NCBI GenBank assembly: GCA_963640395.1
Contig: CAVHZH010000016.1
Coordinates: 1 to 29,785, forward strand
Length of the DNA stretch: 29,785 nt
Direction: 5' to 3'
DNA from: W0P33-017 sp963640395
GTDB lineage: Bacteria > Bacillota > Clostridia > Lachnospirales > Lachnospiraceae
Below are positions 7,151 through 15,652 of this stretch, in pieces; within the stretch, counting starts at the first letter, position 1, and each line of letters starts with the position of its first letter. The translations under genes and the position numbers were made by a program. A model generated the notes under the pieces. That model had not been told where the DNA came from and searched no databases. It was given only the letters and a program-made list of their open reading frames with translations.

Positions 7151-8332
7151 ATGAATGAACTGGAGTTAAAATATGGATGTAATCCAAACCAGAAGCCGTC
7201 GCGTATTTATATGGAGGATGGCTCCAATCTGCCGATCACGGTGTTGAACGGAAAACCCGGTTATATCAACTTCCTCGACGCATTGAACGGCTGGCAGCTC
7301 GTCAGGGAGCTCAAGCGTGCGACCGGACTGCCGGCAGCAGCTTCCTTCAAGCATGTGTCACCGGCAGGCGCGGCAGTCGGACAGCCACTTTCTGACATAG
7401 AGCGCAGGATTTACTGGGTAGACGATATGGATATGGAGTTCACACCGCTTGCAAATGCCTATGCGAGAGCCAGAGGTGCCGATCGTATGTCGTCCTTTGG
7501 TGATTTTATTGCCCTGTCAGATGTATGCGATGCAGCGACAGCAAGCATTATTAAAAGAGAGGTATCGGATGGTGTGATCGCGCCCGGTTATGAGCCGGAG
7601 GCTTTAGAAATCTTAAAGGCAAAGAAAAAGGGCAATTACAATGTGATCCAGATCGATACAGGTTATGAGCCGAAGGCGATCGAGCGCAAGGAAGTATACG
7701 GTATTACGTTTGAGCAGGGCAGAAATGAGCTGGTCATCGATGATGACTTTTTCTCAAATATCGTGACGGAAAATAAGGAGCTGCCCGAGCAGGCGAAGAT
7801 CGATCTTGCGATCTCCATGATCACACTCAAATATACGCAGTCCAATTCCGTCTGCTATGTAAAAGGCGGACAGGCAATCGGTATCGGGGCTGGACAGCAG
7901 TCGCGTATCCATTGTACGAGACTGGCAGGTCAGAAGGCAGACAACTGGTGGCTGCGCCAGAATCCGAAAGTATTAAATTTGCCGTTCAAGCCGTCCATCG
8001 GACGAGCAGACCGCGATAACGCTATCGACCTGTATATCGGTGATGAGTATATGGATCTGCTCGCGGACGGCACGTGGGAGAATACGTTTACCGAGAAGCC
8101 GGAAGTATTTACCGCAGAGGAAAAGCGTGCATGGCTCGATCAGAATACGGACGTTGCACTCGGCTCGGATGCGTTTTTCCCGTTTGGCGACAATATTGAG
8201 CGCGCGCATAAGAGCGGCGTCAAATATGTGGCAGAGCCGGGCGGCTCCATCCGTGATGACAATGTCATTGCGACTTGTAACAAATATGGTATGGTGATGA
8301 GCTTTACAGGCATCCGCCTGTTCCATCACTGA
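7151..8332 (+). CDS. purH: AICAR formyltransferase, stand-alone (PurH C-terminal domain only)
   Basis: A 393-residue enzyme that transfers a formyl group from 10-formyl-THF to AICAR, giving FAICAR. It opens with ELKYGCNPNQKPSRIY, typical of the short AICARFT form in Clostridia. The catalytic Lys-His pair is in SFKHVSPAGAAVG (K67, H68), and the substrate-binding segment IGIGAGQQSRIHCTRLAG is present near residue 245. The bifunctional PurH of most bacteria is about 510-530 residues and carries an N-terminal MGS-type cyclohydrolase domain. That domain is absent here and is replaced by the PurO-like gene 39 bp upstream. An AAAGGAGAT site precedes the ATG. The symbol purH is used only in this restricted sense. 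Confidence 0.93.
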   Translation: MNELELKYGCNPNQKPSRIYMEDGSNLPITVLNGKPGYINFLDALNGWQLVRELKRATGLPAAASFKHVSPAGAAVGQPLSDIERRIYWVDDMDMEFTPLANAYARARGADRMSSFGDFIALSDVCDAATASIIKREVSDGVIAPGYEPEALEILKAKKKGNYNVIQIDTGYEPKAIERKEVYGITFEQGRNELVIDDDFFSNIVTENKELPEQAKIDLAISMITLKYTQSNSVCYVKGGQAIGIGAGQQSRIHCTRLAGQKADNWWLRQNPKVLNLPFKPSIGRADRDNAIDLYIGDEYMDLLADGTWENTFTEKPEVFTAEEKRAWLDQNTDVALGSDAFFPFGDNIERAHKSGVKYVAEPGGSIRDDNVIATCNKYGMVMSFTGIRLFHH

Positions 8333-8356
8333 TCGTGGATCAGAGGTTATTTAGAA

Positions 8357-9505
8357 ATGTACGAATTATTGAAGGAGGAAGGACGCGCCAAGCGCGGTGT
8401 ATTTCATACAGTGCACGGCGACATCCAGACCCCTGTATTTATGAATGTCGGTACGGCTGGCGCGATCAAGGGTGCGGTATCGACCGAGGATCTCAAGCAG
8501 TTAAAGACGCAGGTGCAGTTATCGAACACCTATCACCTGCATGTGCGCACCGGTGACGAGACGATCAAGGAGCTTGGCGGGCTGCACAGATTTATGGTAT
8601 GGGATCGACCGATCCTGACGGACAGCGGCGGATTTCAGGTGTTTTCACTGGCGGGGCTGCGCAAGATCAAGGAGGAGGGAGTGCATTTCCACTCGCATGT
8701 AGACGGACGCAAGATTTTTATGGGTCCGGAGGAGAGTATGCAGATCCAGTCCAATCTTGGCTCAACGATCGCAATGGCATTTGATGAGTGCCCTCCGGCG
8801 CTCGCAGAGCGCGGATATGTAGAGGCTTCTGTGGCGCGCACGACCAGATGGCTGGAGCGCTGCAAACGCAGAATGGCAGAGCTCAATGCGCGTGAGGATA
8901 CGATCAATCAGCACCAGATGCTGTTTGGAATCAATCAGGGCGCGATTTTGGAGGATATCCGTATTGACCATGCGAAACGGATTTCCGAGCTGGAGCTGGA
9001 CGGTTATGCCGTCGGTGGTCTGGCGGTCGGCGAGAGCCATGAACAGATGTATCATATTCTGGATGTCACCGTACCGCATCTGCCGCGGAAAAAGCCCACA
9101 TACCTGATGGGTGTCGGCACGCCTGCCAATATTTTAGAGGGCGTGGAGCGCGGCATTGACTTTTTCGACTGCGTCTATCCGACTCGGAACGGTCGTCACG
9201 GACATGCCTATACGAATGAGGGAAAGATCAACCTGCTCAACCAGAAATTTGAAAAGGATATGCGTCCGATCGAGGAGGGCTGCGGCTGCCCGGCATGCCA
9301 GAAGTATTCGAGGGCTTATGTGCGGCATCTGCTAAAGGCAAAGGAAATGCTCGGTATGCGCCTGCTAGTCATGCATAATCTGTATTTCTACAACAATATG
9401 ATGGAGGAGATCCGCGATGCGCTCGACGAGGGCAGGTTTGCATCTTACAAGGCAGAAAAGCTATATACAATGAGCCAGAATGAGATCCATCATAACCATT
9501 GCTGA
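8357..9505 (+). CDS. tgt: Queuine tRNA-ribosyltransferase (tRNA-guanine transglycosylase)
   Basis: A 382-residue TIM-barrel enzyme that exchanges guanine-34 in the anticodon of GUN tRNAs for the queuosine precursor preQ1. Motifs seen: TDSGGFQVFSL, GGLAVGE, and the catalytic-Asp region IDFFDCVYPTRNGRHG. The zinc site is intact, with C309, C311, C314 and H340 in the same spacing as the E. coli enzyme. Length is normal. The start is 24 bp after the formyltransferase stop. The downstream yajC adjacency (tgt-yajC) is widely conserved in bacteria and supports both calls. Confidence 0.97.
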   Translation: MYELLKEEGRAKRGVFHTVHGDIQTPVFMNVGTAGAIKGAVSTEDLKQLKTQVQLSNTYHLHVRTGDETIKELGGLHRFMVWDRPILTDSGGFQVFSLAGLRKIKEEGVHFHSHVDGRKIFMGPEESMQIQSNLGSTIAMAFDECPPALAERGYVEASVARTTRWLERCKRRMAELNAREDTINQHQMLFGINQGAILEDIRIDHAKRISELELDGYAVGGLAVGESHEQMYHILDVTVPHLPRKKPTYLMGVGTPANILEGVERGIDFFDCVYPTRNGRHGHAYTNEGKINLLNQKFEKDMRPIEEGCGCPACQKYSRAYVRHLLKAKEMLGMRLLVMHNLYFYNNMMEEIRDALDEGRFASYKAEKLYTMSQNEIHHNHC

Positions 9506-9538
9506 CACACAGTTTCCGGTGCATCATGAAATTTATAC

Positions 9539-9567
9539 TTGATGTTATCAGCACTTTCATGTATTAT
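9539..9567 (+). promoter_or_regulatory. Sigma-A-type promoter for yajC
   Basis: TTGATG at 9539-9544, a 17-bp spacer and TATTAT at 9562-9567 give a good match to the housekeeping consensus. It lies in the 109-bp gap between tgt and yajC, about 48 bp before the yajC start. Confidence 0.5.
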
Positions 9568-9614
9568 TGTGATAGTGTTTTTTGAAAACAAATGGAAGTT
9601 AGGAGGAATTTATA

Positions 9615-9950
9615 ATGATTTTAGCGAACCAGACAGGCGGCGCAATCGGAATGGTACTGTGGATTGTTGTTTTAGTAGCATTTATGTACTTCTTCATGAT
9701 TCGTCCCCAGAAGAAAGAACAGCAGCAGAAAAGCGCAATGCTTCAGGCATTAGAGATTGGTGATACCGTACTGACAACCAGCGGTTTTTACGGCACGGTG
9801 ATCGATCTGTCAGAGGATACCGTCATTATTGAGTTCGGAAATAATAAAAACTGCCGTATTCCGATGCAGCGTGCAGCGATCTCAGCGATTGAAAAGCCCG
9901 AGGATGCAGCAAAGGCTGCCGAGGAAAAGGATAAAAAAGACAAAAAATAA
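9615..9950 (+). CDS. yajC: Preprotein translocase subunit YajC
   Basis: A 111-residue small membrane protein of the Sec translocase, which associates with SecDF. One transmembrane helix lies near the N-terminus (about residues 11-30, GMVLWIVVLVAFMYFF), followed by the family hallmark MIRPQKKEQQ and a soluble domain with GDTVLTTSGFYGTV. The C-terminus is a Lys/Glu/Asp-rich tail. An AGGAGG site sits 8 nt before the ATG. It follows tgt as in many genomes; secD/secF are not next to it here. Confidence 0.95.
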   Translation: MILANQTGGAIGMVLWIVVLVAFMYFFMIRPQKKEQQQKSAMLQALEIGDTVLTTSGFYGTVIDLSEDTVIIEFGNNKNCRIPMQRAAISAIEKPEDAAKAAEEKDKKDKK

Positions 9951-9967
9951 GTAAATAAATATTGCAG

Positions 9968-9999
9968 GGGGCGTATACGAAACATCTGGTATACGCCTT
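9968..9999. promoter_or_regulatory. Perfect dyad upstream of leuB (operator or leader hairpin)
   Basis: GGCGTATAC at 9970-9978 and GTATACGCC at 9989-9997 form a perfect 9-bp inverted repeat around a 10-nt spacer; two G-T pairs can extend the stem to 9968/9999. It lies between the yajC stop and leuB. The following sequence (TTGTCTG) is not a proper U-tract, so an operator or RNA regulatory hairpin at the head of the amino-acid operon is at least as likely as a terminator. Confidence 0.5.
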
Positions 10000-10027
10000 G
10001 TCTGCATATAAGCGAAAGGGAAAAAAG

Positions 10028-11128
10028 ATGAATTATCATGTAGGCGTGATCGCCGGCGATGGTATCGGACCGGAGGTTGTAGCAGAAGCAAAAAAAGTAT
10101 TGGATACCGTAGGAAAAAAGTATGGACACACCTTTGATTATGAGGCAATTCTGATGGGTGGCTGTTCGATTGATGCGACAGGAGTTCCCTTAACGGACGA
10201 GGCGATCGCACAGGCAAAGGGCAGTGATGCCGTCCTGATGGGATCGATCGGCGGAAATACGGCGACCTCCCCGTGGTATCAGTTGCCGCCGCAGTTACGT
10301 CCGGAGGCAGGACTTTTAAAACTGCGGAAATCATTGAATTTATTCGCCAACCTGCGCCCGGCATATCTGTATACGGAGCTCAAGGAGGCGTGTCCGCTGC
10401 GCGATGACATCATCGGCGACGGCTTTGATATGATGATCATGCGAGAGCTGACCGGAGGTCTGTATTTCGGCGACCGCGTGACAGAGGAGCGGGATGGAGT
10501 GATGACCGCTGTCGATACTCTTACATATAATGAGAATGAGATCCGCCGCATTGCGATCCGCGGCTTTGATATTGCGATGAAGCGCCGGAAAAAGGTGACG
10601 AGCGTTGATAAGGCGAATGTGCTGGATTCTTCGAGACTCTGGAGAAAGATCGTGGAGGAGGTCGCAAAGGACTATCCTGAAGTGACCTATGAGCATATGC
10701 TCGTGGATAACTGTGCGATGCAGTTAGTCAAGGATCCGAAGCAGTTCGATGTGATCTTAACAGAAAATATGTTTGGAGATATTTTATCGGATGAGGCAAG
10801 TATGGTGACCGGTTCGATCGGTATGCTCTCATCAGCCAGCTTAAACGACACGAAGTTCGGTCTGTATGAGCCAAGCGGCGGTTCCGCACCGGATATTGCC
10901 GGAAAAGGCATTGCCAACCCGATCGCGACGATACTTAGTGCTGCGATGATGCTCCGCTACAGCTTTGATCTGGACGCAGAGGCAGATGCAGTGGAGGCCG
11001 CTGTCAAGCAGGTGCTTAAGGATGGCTACCGCACGATCGATATCATGCCGCAGGAAGATGACAAAAAGGCATCTGTGACACAGGTAGGAACCGTACAGAT
11101 GGGTGATCTGATCTGTGAACGCATCTGA
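10028..11128 (+). CDS. leuB: 3-isopropylmalate dehydrogenase
   Basis: A 366-residue NAD-dependent decarboxylating dehydrogenase of leucine synthesis that converts 3-isopropylmalate to the precursor of 2-oxoisocaproate. Signatures: GDGIGPEVV at the N-terminus, MRELTGGLYFGDR, the DKANVLDSSRLWR segment, and NMFGDILSDEASMVTGSIGMLSS (quoted in part, NMFGDILSDEAS) with the metal-binding aspartates. I use the ATG at 10028 with its AAAGGGA site. A longer frame from a TTG at 9962 would include the dyad region and is unlikely. It heads the leuB-ilvD-ilvB gene set. leuA and leuCD are not in the window, so the leucine genes are split in this genome. Confidence 0.95.
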   Translation: MNYHVGVIAGDGIGPEVVAEAKKVLDTVGKKYGHTFDYEAILMGGCSIDATGVPLTDEAIAQAKGSDAVLMGSIGGNTATSPWYQLPPQLRPEAGLLKLRKSLNLFANLRPAYLYTELKEACPLRDDIIGDGFDMMIMRELTGGLYFGDRVTEERDGVMTAVDTLTYNENEIRRIAIRGFDIAMKRRKKVTSVDKANVLDSSRLWRKIVEEVAKDYPEVTYEHMLVDNCAMQLVKDPKQFDVILTENMFGDILSDEASMVTGSIGMLSSASLNDTKFGLYEPSGGSAPDIAGKGIANPIATILSAAMMLRYSFDLDAEADAVEAAVKQVLKDGYRTIDIMPQEDDKKASVTQVGTVQMGDLICERI

Positions 11129-11167
11129 TCACAGGCAGCCAGAATAGATAGAAAAGAGGAAGAAAAA

Positions 11168-12832
11168 ATGATAAGTGATAATGCGCGTGCCGGAATGCAG
11201 CAGGCACCGGCAAGAAGTTTGTTTAACGCACTGGGATTTACGGCAGAAGAGCTGAAAAAACCGATGGTAGGTATCGTCAGCTCTTACAATGAGATCGTAC
11301 CCGGACATATGAATATTGATAAGATCGTAGATGCAGTCAAGCTCGGAGTCGCAGAGGCGGGCGGTGTTCCCGTTGTATTTCCGGCGATCGCAGTCTGCGA
11401 CGGTATTGCGATGGGTCATGTCGGCATGAAATATTCGCTCGTGACACGTGACCTGATCGCGGATTCTACCGAGTGCATGGCGATCGCACACCAGTTTGAC
11501 GCACTCGTTATGGTGCCCAACTGTGACAAAAACGTGCCGGGTCTGCTCATGGCAGCTGCACGCTTGAATATCCCGACCGTATTTGTATCCGGCGGTCCGA
11601 TGTTAGCCGGACATGTCAAGGGACAGAAGCGGAGCCTTTCCTCCATGTTTGAGGCAGTCGGCAGCTACGCAGCAGGTACGATGACAGAGGAGGATGTCAC
11701 AGAGTTTGAAAACAAGGTATGTCCGACCTGCGGCTCCTGCTCAGGTATGTACACGGCAAACTCCATGAACTGTCTGACAGAGGCGCTTGGTATGGGTCTT
11801 GGCGGAAACGGCACGATCCCGGCTGTTTATTCTGAGCGCCTGAAGCTCGCGAAGCACGCAGGTATGGCTGTGATGGAGCTTGTCCGCAAAAATATCCGTC
11901 CGCGTGACATTATGACAAAAGAGTCTATCATCAATGCACTGACCGTAGACATGGCACTCGGATGTTCGACAAACAGTATGCTGCATCTTCCTGCGATCGC
12001 ACATGAGATCGGCTTTGATTTTGATATTTCCTATGCAAACCCGATCAGCGAAAAGACACCGAACCTGTGCCATCTGGCACCGGCAGGTCCTACTTATATG
12101 GAGGACTTGAACGAGGCAGGCGGTGTGTATGCGGTTATGAAGGAACTGGCAGATATCGGACTGTTAAATACCGACTGTATGACCGTGACCGGGCAGACGA
12201 TCGGCGAAAATATCAAGGGTGCAGTCAACCGCAATCCCGAAGTGATACGTACCGTAGACAATCCGTACAGCAAGACCGGCGGTCTGGCAGTGCTCAAGGG
12301 TAATCTGGCACCCGACGGATCTGTTGTCAAGCGTTCCGCAGTCGTAGAGGAGATGCTCGTCCATGAAGGACCCGCACGTGTATTCGACTGTGAGGAGGAT
12401 GCGATCGCAGCGATCAAGGGCGGTCAGATCGTCAGCGGAGATGTTGTTGTGATCCGTTACGAGGGACCGAAGGGCGGACCCGGAATGAGGGAAATGCTCA
12501 ATCCCACCTCTGCGATCGCAGGTATGGGACTCGGATCCTCGGTGGCACTCATCACCGATGGACGTTTCTCGGGCGCGAGCCGCGGCGCTTCGATCGGTCA
12601 TGTATCACCGGAAGCAGCAGTGGGCGGTCCGATCGCATTTGTCGAGGAGGGCGATATCATCAGCATCAATATCCCGGAAATGACACTGGAATTAAAGGTG
12701 TCCGATGAGGAGCTGGCAGCGCGTAAAGCGAAGTGGCAGCCGAAGGAGCCGAAGGTGACGACCGGATATCTGGCACGCTACGCAAAGATGGTTACTTCCG
12801 GAAACAGAGGAGCTATTTTAGAGATCAAGTAA
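11168..12832 (+). CDS. ilvD: Dihydroxy-acid dehydratase
   Basis: A 554-residue Fe-S enzyme of valine, isoleucine and leucine synthesis that dehydrates 2,3-dihydroxy acids to 2-oxo acids. Cluster cysteines are visible in PNCDKNVPG (about residue 119) and in CPTCGSCSGMYTANSMNC (about 182-199). The C-terminal signature DGRFSGASRGASIGHVSPEA is also present. Full length. An AGAGGA site lies before the ATG, 39 bp after leuB. The substrate comes from IlvC, which is not in this window, and ultimately from IlvB encoded just downstream. Confidence 0.97.
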   Translation: MISDNARAGMQQAPARSLFNALGFTAEELKKPMVGIVSSYNEIVPGHMNIDKIVDAVKLGVAEAGGVPVVFPAIAVCDGIAMGHVGMKYSLVTRDLIADSTECMAIAHQFDALVMVPNCDKNVPGLLMAAARLNIPTVFVSGGPMLAGHVKGQKRSLSSMFEAVGSYAAGTMTEEDVTEFENKVCPTCGSCSGMYTANSMNCLTEALGMGLGGNGTIPAVYSERLKLAKHAGMAVMELVRKNIRPRDIMTKESIINALTVDMALGCSTNSMLHLPAIAHEIGFDFDISYANPISEKTPNLCHLAPAGPTYMEDLNEAGGVYAVMKELADIGLLNTDCMTVTGQTIGENIKGAVNRNPEVIRTVDNPYSKTGGLAVLKGNLAPDGSVVKRSAVVEEMLVHEGPARVFDCEEDAIAAIKGGQIVSGDVVVIRYEGPKGGPGMREMLNPTSAIAGMGLGSSVALITDGRFSGASRGASIGHVSPEAAVGGPIAFVEEGDIISINIPEMTLELKVSDEELAARKAKWQPKEPKVTTGYLARYAKMVTSGNRGAILEIK

Positions 12833-12854
12833 TACACAGCAAAGGGGAAAAAAT

Positions 12855-14540
12855 ATGCAGCTCACAGGCGCAGAGATCATCATTGAATGTTTGAAGGAGC
12901 AGGGCGTGGATACCGTGTTCGGTTATCCCGGCGGAGCGATCCTGAACGTATATGATGAGTTATATAAGCATAGTGATGAGATCAGACATATTCTGACCTC
13001 ACATGAACAGGGTGCGAGCCATGCGGCAGACGGATATGCGAGAAGTACCGGAAAGGTCGGTGTCTGTCTGGCAACATCGGGACCGGGTGCAACCAATCTG
13101 GTCACCGGTATTGCGACTGCCTATATGGATTCCGTTCCCGTGGTGGCGATCACCTGCAACGTAGGTGTGTCACTGCTCGGTAAAGACAGCTTTCAGGAGA
13201 TCGATATTACCGGCGTGACGATGCCGATCACAAAACATAATTTTATTGTCAAGGATGTGACACAGCTGGCGGCTACGATTCGCCGTGCATTTGCGATTGC
13301 ACAAAAGGGCAGACCAGGTCCCGTACTCGTCGATGTACCAAAGGATGTCACAGCAAATAAAACCGATTACGAGCCGGTTGTCCCTGTGCGCACACCGCGC
13401 AGTGCACATCCGATCTCGGAGTCTGAGATTGAGACGGCGCTTGGACTGATCAAAAAGGCAAAGAAACCGTATGTGTTTGTCGGCGGCGGTGCAGTGATCT
13501 CCGGGGCATCCGATGAGCTGCGGCGGTTTGTATCGCTTTTACAGGCTCCGGTCTGTGATTCCCTTATGGGTAAGGGCGCTTTTGACGGAACAGACCCTTT
13601 ATATACCGGCATGCTTGGTATGCATGGCACAAAGGTATCGAATTTCGGTGTCAGTGAGTGTGACCTGCTCGTTGTAGTAGGCGCGCGTTTTTCAGACCGC
13701 GTGATCGGAAATGCGAGCAAATTTGCACGGAAGGCAAAGATCGTACAGATCGACATCGATCCGGCAGAGGTCAATAAAAACATCGTAGTGACCGCAAGCG
13801 TGATGGGGGATGCGGCGGCGGTGCTTGCACGGCTGAATGCGCAGTTAGAGCAGCAAAACCATGACGAATGGCTGGCACATGTTGCCGGATTAAAAGAGAA
13901 ATATCCGCTGACCTACGCACCGGAGGGCTTGAGCGGTCCGTATATGATGGAACAGATCTATCAGCAGACAAACGGAGATGCGATCATCGTTACAGAGGTC
14001 GGACAGCACCAGATGTGGGCGGCGCAGTATTATAAATACAGCAAGCCGCGGACACTTCTGACATCCGGCGGTCTGGGTACGATGGGCTACGGTCTCGGGG
14101 CAGCGATCGGTGCACAGGTGGCCAATCCCGATAAACAGGTGGTCAATTTTGCCGGGGACGGATGCTTCCGTATGAATATGAATGAGATCGCGACAGCGGC
14201 GAGAGAAAAGCTGCCGCTTATCGAAGTGATCGTCAACAATCATGTACTCGGCATGGTGCGCCAGTGGCAGGATCTGTTTTATAACAAGCATTACTCGGCA
14301 ACTGTGCTGGATGATGGCGTGGACTATGTGAAGCTGGCAGAGGCAATGGGCGCGACGGGACTGCGTGCAACGACCCGCGCGGAATTTGATGCGGCATTTG
14401 CACAGGCATTACAGACCCCGGGACCGGTCGTGATCGATGCAATCATTGACTGCGATGACAAGGTATGGCCGATGGTAGCGCCGGGAGCACCGATCAGTGA
14501 GGCGTTTACAGACGAGGATTTAAAAAATAAAAGCAACTAA
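12855..14540 (+). CDS. ilvB: Acetolactate synthase, large (catalytic) subunit
   Basis: A 561-residue ThDP- and FAD-dependent enzyme that condenses two pyruvates (or pyruvate with 2-oxobutyrate) in the first common step of branched-chain amino acid synthesis. The N-terminal domain has the catalytic Glu in SHEQGASHAADGYAR (about residue 50). The C-terminal ThDP motif runs from GDGCFRMN (about 433) to NNHVLGMVRQWQDLFY. The last motif (NNHVLGMVRQWQ) is typical of biosynthetic AHAS and not of catabolic ALS. No ilvN regulatory subunit follows; the next gene, 28 bp away, is serC. The gap to ilvD is 22 bp. Confidence 0.96.
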   Translation: MQLTGAEIIIECLKEQGVDTVFGYPGGAILNVYDELYKHSDEIRHILTSHEQGASHAADGYARSTGKVGVCLATSGPGATNLVTGIATAYMDSVPVVAITCNVGVSLLGKDSFQEIDITGVTMPITKHNFIVKDVTQLAATIRRAFAIAQKGRPGPVLVDVPKDVTANKTDYEPVVPVRTPRSAHPISESEIETALGLIKKAKKPYVFVGGGAVISGASDELRRFVSLLQAPVCDSLMGKGAFDGTDPLYTGMLGMHGTKVSNFGVSECDLLVVVGARFSDRVIGNASKFARKAKIVQIDIDPAEVNKNIVVTASVMGDAAAVLARLNAQLEQQNHDEWLAHVAGLKEKYPLTYAPEGLSGPYMMEQIYQQTNGDAIIVTEVGQHQMWAAQYYKYSKPRTLLTSGGLGTMGYGLGAAIGAQVANPDKQVVNFAGDGCFRMNMNEIATAAREKLPLIEVIVNNHVLGMVRQWQDLFYNKHYSATVLDDGVDYVKLAEAMGATGLRATTRAEFDAAFAQALQTPGPVVIDAIIDCDDKVWPMVAPGAPISEAFTDEDLKNKSN

Positions 14541-14568
14541 TCGTATTTAGAATAAGGAGGATTTAACA

Positions 14569-15651
14569 ATGAGCAGAGTATATAATTTTTCTGCAGGACC
14601 CGCAGTATTACCTGAGGAGGTATTAAAGGAAGCAGCAGACGAGATGCTGGATTACAAGGGATGCGGAATGTCCGTGATGGAGATGTCACATCGTTCCAAG
14701 GTATATGACCAGATCATCAAGGAGGCGGAGGCAGATATCCGCGACCTGATGAATATTCCCGATAATTACAAGGTTCTGTTTTTGCAGGGCGGTGCATCCC
14801 AGCAGTTTGCAGCGATCCCGATGAACCTGATGAAAAATAAAAAAGCCGGATATATCATTACCGGACAGTGGGCGAAAAAAGCATTTCAGGAGGCAAAGAT
14901 GTACGGCGAGGCAGTCGAGCTGGCATCTTCCGCAGACAAGACATTCTCTTACATCCCGGATTGCTCCGATCTGCCGATCACAGACGACATGGACTATGTT
15001 TATATCTGTGAGAACAATACGATCTATGGTACAAAATATAAAACACTGCCGAACACAAAGGGCGTGGATCTCGTTGCAGACGTATCTTCCTGCTTCTTAT
15101 CTGAGCCGGTAGACGTGACCAAATATGGCGTGATCTACGGCGGCGTACAGAAGAATGTCGGACCTGCCGGCGTTGTGATCGTGATTATCCGTGAGGATCT
15201 GATCCGTGATGATGTGCTGCCCGGCACACCGACCATGTTAAAGTACAAGACACAGGCAGATAACGACAGCCTGTACAACACACCTCCCTGCTACGGCATC
15301 TATATCTGCGGCAAGGTATTCAAGTGGATCAAGAAGATGGGCGGTCTGCAGGCAATGAAGGAGCACAACGAGAAAAAGGCGAAGATCTTATACGATTTCC
15401 TTGACGAGAGCAAGCTGTTCAAGGGTACCGTCCGCAAGGAGGATCGTTCACTCATGAATGTTCCGTTTGTTACAGGAGATGAGGAGCTGGATGCCAAGTT
15501 TGTCGCAGAGGCAAAGGCAGCCGGATTTGAGAACCTGAAGGGACATCGTACCGTCGGCGGTATGCGTGCATCTATTTACAATGCAATGCCGATCGAGGGC
15601 GTTGAGAAGCTGGTAGCGTTTATGAAGAAGTTTGAAGAGGAGAATGCTTAA
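14569..15651 (+). CDS. serC: Phosphoserine aminotransferase
   Basis: A 360-residue PLP enzyme that converts 3-phosphohydroxypyruvate and glutamate to O-phosphoserine. The N-terminus YNFSAGPAVLPEEVL is the family hallmark. The PLP-binding lysine is K195 in GGVQKNVGPAG, and the C-terminal GGMRASIYNAMP is conserved. A strong AAGGAGG site precedes the ATG. It is immediately followed by serA, which makes its substrate. Confidence 0.97.
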   Translation: MSRVYNFSAGPAVLPEEVLKEAADEMLDYKGCGMSVMEMSHRSKVYDQIIKEAEADIRDLMNIPDNYKVLFLQGGASQQFAAIPMNLMKNKKAGYIITGQWAKKAFQEAKMYGEAVELASSADKTFSYIPDCSDLPITDDMDYVYICENNTIYGTKYKTLPNTKGVDLVADVSSCFLSEPVDVTKYGVIYGGVQKNVGPAGVVIVIIREDLIRDDVLPGTPTMLKYKTQADNDSLYNTPPCYGIYICGKVFKWIKKMGGLQAMKEHNEKKAKILYDFLDESKLFKGTVRKEDRSLMNVPFVTGDEELDAKFVAEAKAAGFENLKGHRTVGGMRASIYNAMPIEGVEKLVAFMKKFEEENA

Positions 15652-15652
15652 A

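Noticed and set aside
9951..10027. T-box leader or leucine-rich leader peptide before leuB
   Set aside because: The 77-bp gap is too short for a T-box, no GGTGG-type antiterminator core is visible, and the possible upstream peptide (from TTG 9962) is not rich in Leu, Ile or Val.
9962..10027. N-terminal extension of LeuB from a TTG at 9962
   Set aside because: It has no ribosome binding site and runs through the dyad; LeuB proteins start close to the GDGIGPE motif, which fits the ATG at 10028.
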